A DNA stretch of 10,448 bases from Bacteroidia bacterium (GCA_026391235.1 JAPLDV010000628.1:1-10448); one strand, 5' to 3'; shown: positions 1-6,137, numbered from the stretch's first letter. Numbers and translations are program-made. Notes: a model not told the origin generated them from the letters alone.

Positions 1-245
1 TCAAATTCTCAGCCGATTTTGAGCTTATGTTACGATTTATGGAGCGGTATAAAATAAAAACGCATTATCTGGATATTCTATTGGTAAAAATGCGATATGG
101 AGGAGCAAGTACAAATTCTATTAATAACATAATTGCCGGTAATCGGAACATTATGAAAGCTTTTAAAATGAATGGGATAAGAGTTTCACCTCTTTATTCA
201 TTCTTTCGATTAATTCCGAAGATAAAACAGTTTATTGTAAAATAG
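1..245 (+). CDS. Glycosyltransferase family 2, C-terminal end (5' end outside window)
   Basis: The frame is open from base 3, before the first ATG at 27, so the gene starts upstream of the window. The visible 80 residues begin KFSADFELMLRFMERY and contain YLDILLVKMRYGGAS. This is the usual C-terminal signature of GT-A fold family 2 glycosyltransferases (WcaA-like): an acidic D-x-E-L-M-L-R-F stretch that helps position the acceptor, then an aromatic/basic tail. Such enzymes transfer a sugar from a nucleotide sugar to a lipid-linked glycan on the cytoplasmic face of the membrane. The gene ends in a TAG at 243-245. Sugar-transferase, epimerase and aminotransferase remnants downstream fit a former polysaccharide operon. 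Whether the 5' part is intact cannot be seen. The basic tail suggests membrane association, by inference. Confidence 0.8.
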   Translation, partial: KFSADFELMLRFMERYKIKTHYLDILLVKMRYGGASTNSINNIIAGNRNIMKAFKMNGIRVSPLYSFFRLIPKIKQFIVK

Positions 246-271
246 AGGGTTTTGACAATGATTGGTTATGA

Positions 272-637
272 TCTATCGGCATTATTTCCATAGTAGGTCC
301 CCGCCCACTGACCCCAAAGCACTTCAATTTTTATACTCCTGAACAGCAGGATATTGTAAAACAACTGAAACCGGGCCTGACCGGTGTGGGAGCCATCATC
401 TTTCGTGAAGAGGAGGCAATCTTTGCCAAAAGCAAGCTGGGTCACGAACAAACCTACCGGCAATTATTAAGTCCGCATAAAGCAGCATTGGAAAACTGGT
501 ACCTGGTAAATAAATCGGTTTGGGTGGATCTCAGGATCATGTTTTTAACCCTGTGGGTGATACTGTTTCACAGCAGCCGGTTGCCTTACCGGTGGCTGGG
601 AGGGTTGCCGGAAATGCCTGAAGAGTTGAAGAAGTGA
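272..637 (+). pseudogene. Sugar transferase fragment A (C-terminal half of a phosphoglycosyltransferase)
   Basis: Reading frame 2 from 272 gives SIVGPRPLTPKHFNFYTPEQ, then KPGLTGVGAIIFREEEAIFA, then a hydrophobic stretch LTLWVILF and the end LPEMPEELKK with TGA at 635-637. This matches the C-terminal half of the bacterial sugar transferase family (PF02397; WcaJ, ExoY and PglC-like enzymes), which moves a phosphosugar from a UDP-sugar onto undecaprenyl phosphate and starts glycan assembly. The catalytic N-terminal part, including the membrane helix, the KFRTM region and the GDM just before SIVGPRP, is missing. A stop at 269-271 precedes the fragment and no start or ribosome site fits. It follows the glycosyltransferase by 26 bases. 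This is the longest 3' copy and the reference for the deletions in fragments B and C. It is very probably non-functional. Confidence 0.85.
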
Positions 638-660
638 CGAGTGACGAGTGACGAGTGACA
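634..660 (+). repeat. GTGACGA heptamer tandem repeat after sugar-transferase fragment A
   Basis: Three exact GTGACGA units plus a partial GTGACA overlap the stop codon of fragment A. The same heptamer follows the stop of fragments B (1814-1838) and C (3397-3410). The duplicated blocks therefore include 3' flanking DNA as well as coding sequence. Confidence 0.85.
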
Positions 661-709
661 CGGAAGAACGCCGTAGGGACGCATAATTGCGTCCGAATAA
701 TTGCGTCCG
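661..709 (+). repeat. REP-like palindromic repeat, copy at fragment A
   Basis: The core GGACGCATAATTGCGTCC at 677-694 is an inverted repeat with 7-base arms and a TAAT loop. Part of it (ATAATTGCGTCCG) is repeated at once, ending at 709. The flanking bases CGGAAGAACGCCGTA match those of the 47-bp tandem repeat after fragment B with one difference, so this is one dispersed element family. No coding potential is visible. Confidence 0.8.
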
Positions 710-718
710 TTTATCCGT

Positions 719-771
719 TTACCCTGGGAGGAACAGCCTGCCCCGATTTTTCGGGGACCCTATCAGGGTAA
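719..771. terminator. Nested hairpin upstream of the MNT/HEPN pair, possible terminator
   Basis: An outer inverted repeat TTACCCTG (719-726) / CAGGGTAA (764-771) encloses the perfect hairpin CCCCGA-TTTT-TCGGGG (741-756). There is no T-run after either stem, so termination is a guess. It may instead be part of the palindromic repeat cluster that fills 638-780. Its position would insulate the TA pair from upstream transcription. Confidence 0.45.
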
Positions 772-817
772 CATCCGTGTTTCAAATATTGCTTTATGAG
801 TTTATTTGTATTTAGGT

Positions 818-847
818 TTTGTCAAAACATGGAAAGAATTATCTTTG
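818..847 (+). promoter_or_regulatory. Bacteroidota-type promoter for the MNT/HEPN operon
   Basis: TTTG at 818-821, an 18-base gap and TATCTTTG at 840-847 fit the Bacteroidota sigma-A consensus (TTTG, about 19 bases, TAnnTTTG). The start codon lies 20 bases after the -7 box, leaving a short leader. The pair therefore carries its own promoter, as expected for a mobile TA cassette. Confidence 0.65.
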
Positions 848-867
848 AATAATTTAACACATATATC

Positions 868-1188
868 ATGGACGCAAAATTACTGGCAAAAGAAATAAAA
901 CAGCATCTGAATAAGCATTTAAACAATATCGTAACAGATGTTATAATTTTTGGTTCAAGAGTGAAAGACACCGCTGATATAGACTCTGATTATGATGTTT
1001 TAATTGTCATTGACACAGACTATAACCAGAAGACAAAAAAATTAATCAATGGCTTGTGCTACGACTTCGACCTGAATTATGATATTTTTCTTGACACGCA
1101 GATTATTTCAAAATCTGAATTAAAAAACAGCATTCGTGGCAAACATCCGGTATTTAAAACTGCATTAAAGGAGGGATTACACGCATGA
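868..1188 (+). CDS. mntA: MNT-type nucleotidyltransferase (antitoxin of HEPN/MNT pair)
   Basis: A 106-residue minimal nucleotidyltransferase of the polymerase-beta fold. The active-site signature is visible: G29-S30-R31 in IIFGSR, then D41-x-D43 in SDYDVLIV for two-metal binding, and a later acidic strand (YDIF, D72) that can supply the third acidic residue. In studied HEPN/MNT (HepT/MntA) modules, MntA neutralises the HEPN RNase by adding AMP units to it. The length is usual for stand-alone MNT proteins. Its last four bases overlap the next start (ATGA at 1185-1188), implying translational coupling. It acts in the cytosol. The assignment as antitoxin rests on family knowledge and gene pairing, not on a test of this pair. 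Confidence 0.88.
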   Translation: MDAKLLAKEIKQHLNKHLNNIVTDVIIFGSRVKDTADIDSDYDVLIVIDTDYNQKTKKLINGLCYDFDLNYDIFLDTQIISKSELKNSIRGKHPVFKTALKEGLHA

Positions 1189-1589
1189 TAAAAGACAATG
1201 ACCGGGAAATTCTGGTTCAATACAGACTTGATCAGGCCAGGCAAACCATTAGCGAAGTTAATAAATTGATTGAGGCCGATTTATTGACTATTGCTGTAAA
1301 TAGAATATACTATGGGATATTTTATTGCTTAACTGCATTAGCATTACAATATGAATACCAAACCTCCAAACATTTTCAATTGATTGGTTGGTTTAATCAA
1401 AACTTTATTAAAACTGGCCAAATTGAAGTTAAGTATGGTAAAATTCTAAGAGATGCATTTAAAAACAGAAGCGATGGAGACTATGCCCCTTTTATTCTGT
1501 TCGAAAAGGAAGATGTATTGGATATGCAATTGGAGATGATAGATTTTATTGAAAGAATAGTATCATTTTTATCAAGTCTAAAAGATTGA
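1185..1589 (+). CDS. hepT: HEPN domain protein (putative toxin of HEPN/MNT pair)
   Basis: A 134-residue all-helical HEPN protein. It has the family hallmarks RIYYGIFYCLTALAL (residues 40-54), the SKH segment (61-63), KYGKILRDAF (83-92) and R95-S-D-G-D-Y100. HEPN toxins are usually ribonucleases whose site is R-x4-6-H. Here the motif position reads R-x4-Y, and no clear R-x4-6-H is present. It may use a variant site or act differently. The start is the ATG inside the ATGA overlap with the nucleotidyltransferase gene, the usual arrangement for such pairs. The open frame is complete, in contrast to the neighbouring polysaccharide genes. Alternative view: a substrate-binding partner of the nucleotidyltransferase rather than a toxin. 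Confidence 0.82.
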   Translation: MIKDNDREILVQYRLDQARQTISEVNKLIEADLLTIAVNRIYYGIFYCLTALALQYEYQTSKHFQLIGWFNQNFIKTGQIEVKYGKILRDAFKNRSDGDYAPFILFEKEDVLDMQLEMIDFIERIVSFLSSLKD

Positions 1590-1625
1590 AAATCAACTAC
1601 AAGATCTTCTGTTGTTTCGCTCCGT

Positions 1626-1817
1626 GCCATTATCTTTCGTGAGGAGGAAGCCATCTTTGCCAAAAGCAAGCTTGGTCACGAAGAAACTTACCGGCAATTA
1701 TTAAGTCCGCACAAAGCAGCATTGGAAAACTGGTACCTGGTAAATAAATCGGTGTGGGTGGATATCAGGATCATCTTTGGAGGGTTGCCGGAGGTGCCGG
1801 AGGAGTTGAAGAAGTGA
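1626..1817 (+). pseudogene. Sugar transferase fragment B (C-terminal piece)
   Basis: This 64-codon open stretch begins AIIFREEEAIFAKSKLGHEE and ends GGLPEVPEELKK with TGA at 1815-1817. It matches fragment A from base 391 on. I count about 10 differences in the 147 bases before the deletion, roughly 93% identity, and eight of them are synonymous. Relative to A it lacks 18 codons (LTLWVILF...RWL), an in-frame deletion that removes the hydrophobic segment. It has no start and no N-terminal half. Its left edge lies 36 bases after the HEPN stop, so fragments A and B form direct repeats around the MNT/HEPN cassette. Confidence 0.85.
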
Positions 1818-1838
1818 CCAGTGACGAGTGACGAGTGA
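1814..1838 (+). repeat. GTGAC(C/G)A heptamer tandem repeat after fragment B
   Basis: GTGACCA, GTGACGA, GTGACGA and a partial unit overlap the stop of fragment B, as at fragments A and C. It runs directly into the 47-bp repeat array. Confidence 0.8.
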
Positions 1839-1961
1839 CGGAAGAACGTCGTAGGGACGCATAATTGCGTCCGTGATGCCTGACACGGAAGAACGTCGTA
1901 GGGACGCATAATTGCGTCCGTGATGCCTGACACGGAAGAACGTCGTAGGGACGCATAATTG
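1839..1961 (+). repeat. 47-bp tandem repeat array with REP-like palindrome
   Basis: Units start at 1839, 1886 and 1933 (period 47, about 2.6 units) and are identical where complete. Each unit opens CGGAAGAACGTCGTAGGGAC and carries the palindrome GGACGCATAATTGCGTCC, followed by GTGATGCCTGACA. The third unit is cut inside the palindrome. A single related element lies at 661-709. The array fills most of the space between fragment B and the ATPase remnant. From 1962 to 2022 I see only AT-rich sequence with no recognisable element. Confidence 0.88.
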
Positions 1962-2022
1962 AAAACCTTTACACTGAAAACAAAATAACATCAATTGCGC
2001 CCTGATATTTTGGAAAAATGTC

Positions 2023-2030
2023 TATATTTG
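2023..2030 (+). promoter_or_regulatory. Probable -7 box for the broken DUF4143 ATPase
   Basis: TATATTTG matches TAnnTTTG and lies 55 bases upstream of the ATG at 2086. A well-spaced -33 element is not evident. The promoter seems to have survived although the gene behind it is broken. Confidence 0.4.
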
Positions 2031-2085
2031 TGGTGGCAAAAATAGGTTAAAACGGTAATATTGTGATCTGTTATTTCTGAAATTG

Positions 2086-3214
2086 ATGAAATATCTGGCA
2101 AGAAACATCGACCGGCAATTAAGCGCCTGGAAAGAGGATGAAAAGCATAAACCCTTGTTGCTGAGGGGCGCACGTCAGGTTGGAAAATCATCCGCCATGC
2201 ATTGCCTCACTGCGCTTTTTCTACGAAGATTATCCTGAATTACATGTTATTGCAGCCGGTTCCCTGCTTGAATTTGCATTACAGGAGATCCCCACCTTTG
2301 CGGTTGGCCGTATTCGTTCACTGTACCTGTACCCTTTCTCTTTTGACGAATTTCTTTATGCTCAGGGATTGGATTTGCTGGTTGAAGAAAAGAACCACGC
2401 TTCGGCCGAAAAACCCCTGCCGGAGCCATTGCACAATAAATTAACTGATAATCTACGCACTTTTTTTTTAGTTGGCGGAATGCCTGAAGCCGTGACAACC
2501 TGGATCGAAAAGGCGGATTATTTGAGATGCCGCATCGTTCAAAATGATATTCTGCAAACTTACGCGGATGATTTTGCAAAATATAAGAAGATAGTTTCGC
2601 CGATAATTTTGCTGCAAACGCTTCGGTCAGTTGCACGTCAGTCGGGTAGTAAGTTTGTTTACTCAGAAGTAGTTGGCGAGGTGGAATCCGGGAAAATAAG
2701 AGATGCACTGGAGCTATTGACCATGGCAGGCATTATCATCCCTGTTACTCATACAGCAGCGAATGGTTTACCTCTGGGGGCAGAGATAAATCCGAAATTC
2801 AGGAAATTTCTGTTTATGGATACAGGATTATTGCTCAGGCTGCTCAACCTGGATATGGACCCTATCCTGCTCTCCCCGGATCGTGATCTGGTGAATAAAG
2901 GGGCCGTATCGGAAGTATTTGCAGGATTGGAATTATTAAAGAACGGCAGCCCGTTTGAGCGTCAGGAACTTTACTACTGGCTGCGGCTCAGCAAAGGAGC
3001 ACAAGCGGAGGTTGATTATGTTATTTCCAATAATGGACAAATTCTTCCCATTGAAGTTAAGGCAGGAACCAAGGGGGCCATGCAAAGTTTATATCGCTTC
3101 ATGGAATTAAAAAAATCCACATCGGGTATCCGGACTTCATTGGAGAATTTCGGCAGGATCGGGTTGGTTGACATTTGCCCGTTGTATGCCATCGGGAGTT
3201 TCGGACAAAGCTGA
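2086..3214 (+). pseudogene. AAA ATPase with DUF4143 and PD-(D/E)XK-like C-terminus, internal deletion and frameshift
   Basis: The original start is probably the ATG at 2086 (MKYLARNIDRQLSAWKEDE). Walker A follows in LLLRGARQVGKSSA. At about 2194 the reading jumps one frame, and the next family segment seen is IASLRFFYEDYPELHVIAAG. Intact relatives have roughly 60-65 residues between these points, including the Walker B/FFDEIQ segment; here they are gone. The rest, in frame 2, is open: GRIRSLYLYPFSFDEFL, the helical middle region, then AEVDYVI...LPIEVKAG near 3005-3065, which resembles a PD-(D/E)XK nuclease-type site. The natural C-terminus (PLYAIGS) runs straight into sugar-transferase fragment C. 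The ATG at 2180 lies upstream of the homologous part in the shifted frame and is unlikely to be a true start. ATP hydrolysis cannot work without Walker B. The cellular role of this family is not settled. Confidence 0.85.
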
Positions 3215-3400
3215 TCAATATTCTGAAAGGGGATATGTCCATGGTGGGGCCCCGTCCGTTAACCCCCAAACACTTCAATTTTTATACCCCGGAAGCGCAA
3301 GAAATTGTAAAGCAACTGAAACCGGGCCTAACCGGTGTGGGTGGATATCAGGATCATCTTTGGAGGGTTGCCGGAAATGCCGGAGGAGTTGAAGAAGTGA
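3205..3400 (+). pseudogene. Sugar transferase fragment C (two internal deletions, frameshifted)
   Basis: The fragment reads KLINILKGDMSMVGPRPLTP, then the FNFYTPE segment and QLKPGLTGVG. It then jumps at 3332-3343 to the DNA for VDIRIIF-GGLPEMPEELKK in another frame, ending at the TGA at 3398-3400. The jump fuses two copies of CGGTGTGGG. The missing piece corresponds to 134 bases in fragment A (382 to 516), which is not a multiple of three. The downstream part also carries the 18-codon deletion seen in B. Upstream, GDMS is joined to the tail of the ATPase pseudogene. Differences from fragment A are nearly all at third codon positions. Confidence 0.85.
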
Positions 3401-3410
3401 CGAGTGACGA
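3397..3410 (+). repeat. GTGACGA heptamer repeat after fragment C
   Basis: Two exact GTGACGA units overlap the old stop codon, as after fragments A and B. No REP palindrome follows here. Confidence 0.75.
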
Positions 3411-3488
3411 AAGCCGCATTACCCCACCCGGGCCGAGCTGATCAAACGGGTGCAGGCATCTTTTAGATTCATTGGATTTAGTCAATAG
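3411..3488 (+). other. Short unidentified coding-like tail
   Basis: Frame 3411 reads KPHYPTRAELIKRVQASFRF and then IGFSQ with TAG at 3486-3488. The amphipathic, basic stretch ahead of a stop resembles the C-terminal end of a lost gene, but I cannot name the family. It may be chance. The remaining bases up to 3520 show nothing else. Confidence 0.25.
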
Positions 3489-3520
3489 AAAAACGTTATC
3501 TCCTCCTGACAACTTTTCCT

Positions 3521-3559
3521 TATCTTTGCAACAGCGGTTACTGTAACCGCTGTTGCAAA
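3521..3559 (+). promoter_or_regulatory. -7 box fused to a perfect 35-bp palindrome (operator or leader hairpin)
   Basis: TATCTTTG at 3521-3528 fits the Bacteroidota -7 box. Its last four bases begin a perfect inverted repeat: left arm TTTGCAACAGCGGTTA (3525-3540), spacer CTG, right arm TAACCGCTGTTGCAAA (3544-3559). The expected transcription start lies inside the palindrome, and the ATG follows 10 bases after it. A repressor bound here would block transcription directly, which suggests autoregulation. The full hairpin would form in RNA only if transcription started upstream. Which protein binds is not shown. Confidence 0.8.
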
Positions 3560-3569
3560 ATATAATATT

Positions 3570-4892
3570 ATGAAATTTTATGACCGGGAAGTAGAATTAG
3601 CTGATCTGAAGCGTATTCAGAAATTGGCTTTCGAAGATAGTTCCAGACTGACGGTTGTTACAGGCAGGCGTCGTATTGGGAAGACCAGCTTAATCATAAA
3701 AGCGACCAAAGAAACCCCCACTGTATATCTGTTTACGGGAAGAAAAAATGAAGCTGCTCTTATTGAAGAGTTTGTCACGATAATAAAGCAATCGCTTGAC
3801 ACCTTCGTTCCTGACGGAATGCAGACTTTCCGTTCGCTGTTTCAATACCTGATGGAACTTGGCACACGCAAAGCTTTCAATTTGATTATAGATGAATTCC
3901 AGGAATTCTATAACATTAACAAGTCGGTTTTCAGTGATACGCAGAACTTGTGGGATCAGTACAGAAAAAAAACCAGGGTAAACCTGATTGTTTGTGGCTC
4001 TGTTTATTCACTGATGCATAAGATCTTCCAGGATGAGAAAGAGCCATTATTTGGCCGGGCTGACAATATTCTGAAACTGGATCCATTTAAGATTGATACG
4101 CTGAAGGAGATCATGAAAGATTACGCGCCTTCCTGTACCAACGATGATTTACTGGCTATTTATGCCTTTACCGGAGGCATCCCGAAATATTTGGAGTTAT
4201 TCGTTGACAACAGGGCCCTTACGGTTAATGATATGATACAGTTCATGGTACATGAGAATTCACCTTTTACAGATGAAGGAAAAAACTTGCTTATTGAAGA
4301 ATTTGGGAAGAGCTATGCAACTTATTTCTCGATCCTGGGTGCCATTGCTAACTCGAAAAACTCCCAGGCAGAAATTGAAGCCGCTTTGGGTGGGATAAGT
4401 GTAGGAGGATACCTGAAAAGGCTGGAAGAAGATTATAATGTAATTAACCGAATTCGTCCGGTTTTTTCAAAAGAGGGTACCCAGTCTGTTCATTTTGTCA
4501 TCAAAGATAATTTCCTGAGATTCTGGTTTAAATATTTTGAAAGGAACCGCTCCTATTTAGAAATCAAGAACTTCTCAGCCCTGAGAAAAATCATTGAGGA
4601 CGATTACACCACCTATACCGGGAAGGTACTCGAGCTATATTTCAAGCAGAAATTTGCTGAAAGTTATGAATACCGGGAAATTGGTTCGTGGTGGGAATCC
4701 AGGGGGAAACAAAATGAGTTGGATATTGTTGCTCTGAAAACCGGAAAGAACAAAGCCGTTGTAGCCGAGGTCAAGCGGCAGTGCAAGGAGTTCAGTCCAG
4801 ACTTACTGGATCGTAAAATCAAGCATCTCAAAGAAAAAGTGATGCCGCATTATGACATCGAAGCGGTTTGCTTATGTATGGAGGACATGTAA
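3570..4892 (+). CDS. Archaeal-type AAA ATPase with DUF234 and PD-(D/E)XK-like C-terminus
   Basis: A complete 440-residue ATPase of the archaeal ATPase family (PF01637) with a C-terminal DUF234 region (PF03008). Visible features in order: N-terminal FYDREVEL (3-10); Walker A TGRRRIGKTS (31-40); Walker B LIIDEF with D108-E109; a sensor-like CGS (142-144) and EPLFGRAD (158-165); a winged-helix-like region around 255-300; DNFLRFWF (313-320); and E383-L-D385 ... E400-V-K402, which fits a PD-(D/E)XK nuclease-type core. Length is normal and no lesion is visible. These proteins are common as lone genes in Bacteroidota and archaea, and their biological role is unsettled. The self-contained promoter with palindrome and the position among TA modules hint at an autoregulated selfish or defence function, by inference. 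It replaces neither neighbour and is not part of an operon. Confidence 0.87.
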   Translation: MKFYDREVELADLKRIQKLAFEDSSRLTVVTGRRRIGKTSLIIKATKETPTVYLFTGRKNEAALIEEFVTIIKQSLDTFVPDGMQTFRSLFQYLMELGTRKAFNLIIDEFQEFYNINKSVFSDTQNLWDQYRKKTRVNLIVCGSVYSLMHKIFQDEKEPLFGRADNILKLDPFKIDTLKEIMKDYAPSCTNDDLLAIYAFTGGIPKYLELFVDNRALTVNDMIQFMVHENSPFTDEGKNLLIEEFGKSYATYFSILGAIANSKNSQAEIEAALGGISVGGYLKRLEEDYNVINRIRPVFSKEGTQSVHFVIKDNFLRFWFKYFERNRSYLEIKNFSALRKIIEDDYTTYTGKVLELYFKQKFAESYEYREIGSWWESRGKQNELDIVALKTGKNKAVVAEVKRQCKEFSPDLLDRKIKHLKEKVMPHYDIEAVCLCMEDM

Positions 4893-4913
4893 ACGGATAC
4901 GTAAAGATTAAAG

Positions 4914-5947
4914 TTGAAAACTATTTGTTTACGGGTGACTCGTATATTCCAAGGGGAGGCATTTAGGAATAACCATGTGTTTCCTCTGGGCCCCAATGTG
5001 ACCGGTCTGGAGGATGACCTGAAAAGATTTACCGGATCGGCCGCCTGTTCATGCCTGGCCTCAGGTACAGCTGCCATCCACCTGGCATTGATCATCCTGG
5101 GTGTGGAGCAGGGCGATGAGGTGATCTGTTCGTCGTTCACTTTTTCAGCCTCCGCCAATCCGATCGTTTACCTGAAAGCCACTCCAGTATTTGTTGATTC
5201 CGAACCCGATACCTGGAACCTGAAACCCGATAACCCCGGATATTGCCGCAAAGCAACTTTTTTGGCCACCCAGGCACGTGATGCTGCTCCACACTACCAG
5301 CACTCACATATAGGCTATAACTACCGCATGAGCAACATCTGCGCCGGCATCGGACGGGGACAAATGGAAGTGTTGGAACAGCGGATTGAAAAGCGTCGTG
5401 AGAACTTCTTCTTCTACAAAGCTTCGCTGGAGCACTTGTCATCCCGACGAAGGTCGGGATCCCTTCCCTTACCACCAAGCCCTTCTCTGTCATCCCGACG
5501 AAGGTCGGGATCCCTTCCCTTACCACCAAGCCCTTCTCTGTCATCCCCGCGAAAGCGGGGCCTTTCAACGCTAACGAGGGCCCCGCAGGTGGACCTCTCT
5601 CCTTCCTCAGCGAACCCAATGAGAGCTTCTTCTCCAACCACTGGCTCACCACCATCCTGATCGATCCCGCATTAACAGGCGGCATAACCCGTGAAGATCT
5701 TCGTCTGTTCTTCGAATCGCGCAACATCGAAAGCCGGCCCCTGTGGAAGCCGATGCACCTGCAGCCGGTATTCAGGGATTGTCCTGCCTATATCGATGGT
5801 ACATCAGAGCATCTGTTCAACCATGGACTCTGCCTGCCCTCCGGCAGCAACATCACCGATGAAGAGAGGCAATTTGTTGTTGATTCAATCCACGAACTGA
5901 TAAATCACAAATCACAGGCACCAAAAAATTGGACGAAAGTCCATTAA
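4914..5947 (+). pseudogene. DegT/DnrJ/EryC1 sugar aminotransferase, deleted and interrupted by a repeat
   Basis: Homology starts near 4953 with GEAFRNNHVFPLGPNVTGLE and continues through ASGTAAIHLALIILGVEQGD, FTFSASANPIVY and PVFVDSEPDTWNLKPD. It then jumps in frame to FLATQARDAAPHYQH and GYNYRMSNICAGIGRGQ. The skipped part, about 120 residues in relatives, holds the PLP-binding lysine and HLYG region. After FYKASLEHL at 5437 a palindromic repeat is inserted. The gene resumes in frame 2 at about 5591 with FLSEPNESFFSNHWLTTIL, SRPLWKPMHLQPVF and GLCLPSGSNITDEER, ending at TAA 5945-5947. Intact relatives transfer an amino group to a UDP-4-keto sugar (PglE-like) for surface glycans. Without the lysine this remnant cannot be catalytic. 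The first 13 codons from 4914 show no homology, so the true 5' end is lost too. Confidence 0.88.
5438..5590 (+). repeat. 51-bp tandem palindromic repeat inserted in the aminotransferase gene
   Basis: Units start at 5438, 5489 and 5540 (period 51). The first two are the same and open with the hairpin ATCCCGAC-GAAG-GTCGGGAT. The third starts with a variant hairpin CCCCGC-GAAA-GCGGGG and continues into a further inverted pair GCGGGGCC / GGCCCCGC. Because 51 is divisible by three the repeat stays open in the gene frame, giving SSRRRSGSLPLPPSP twice, but this peptide has no counterpart in the enzyme family. The insertion also changes the frame before the gene resumes. A degraded relative lies at 10049-10071. 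Confidence 0.85.
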
Positions 5948-6080
5948 TTCATTGATTATCATTATTATCTGTTATTGTCGGAATTATGGTTTGTCGAGAA
6001 GAGGTGTTGGGAAAAACATTAGTATTCTCAAAGAAAAAGGAATGAGCAGGACTCTGATTTTTTATTACGACAATTTTATC

Positions 6081-6127
6081 TACTTTTACAACATAGTAAG
6101 TATTGTAATGTTATACTTAGCATGTTG
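6081..6127 (+). promoter_or_regulatory. AbiE operon promoter region with inverted-repeat operator
   Basis: TACTTTTA at 6081-6088 is a near match to TAnnTTTG. It is followed at once by an inverted repeat with arms CAACATAGTAAGTAT (6089-6103) and ATACTTAGCATGTTG (6113-6127), 13 of 15 positions complementary, spacer 9 bases. The ATG of the antitoxin gene lies 10 bases downstream. Known AbiEi antitoxins bind inverted repeats in their own promoter and repress it, so this is the probable operator. From 5948 to 6080 I see AT-rich sequence with no clear gene. Confidence 0.65.
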
Positions 6128-6137
6128 AATTATTGAT

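Noticed and set aside
1839..1961. CRISPR array
   Set aside because: The 47-bp units are directly adjacent and identical, with no variable spacers, and no cas genes are near.
1701..1994. Overlapping minus-strand open frames across the 47-bp repeats
   Set aside because: They arise from the tandem repeat and fragment B in antisense, with repeated peptide content and no domain.
2180..2182. ATG at 2180 as a true start of an N-terminally short ATPase
   Set aside because: Family homology begins later, at IASLRFF. Walker A lies upstream in another frame, which shows a deletion rather than a short gene.
2247..2708. Minus-strand open frame of 153 codons
   Set aside because: It is antisense to the well-supported ATPase remnant and shows no recognisable domain.
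5438..5590. Short CRISPR or a repeat-protein domain (SSRRRSGSLP repeats)
   Set aside because: Only two full units, no spacers, and the DNA is palindromic. The peptide has no place in the aminotransferase family, so it is an inserted DNA repeat read through by chance.
5137..5727. Long minus-strand open frame (196 codons)
   Set aside because: It is antisense to the aminotransferase remnant and the repeat array. Its composition follows the shadow of the real gene, and no family or start signal supports it.
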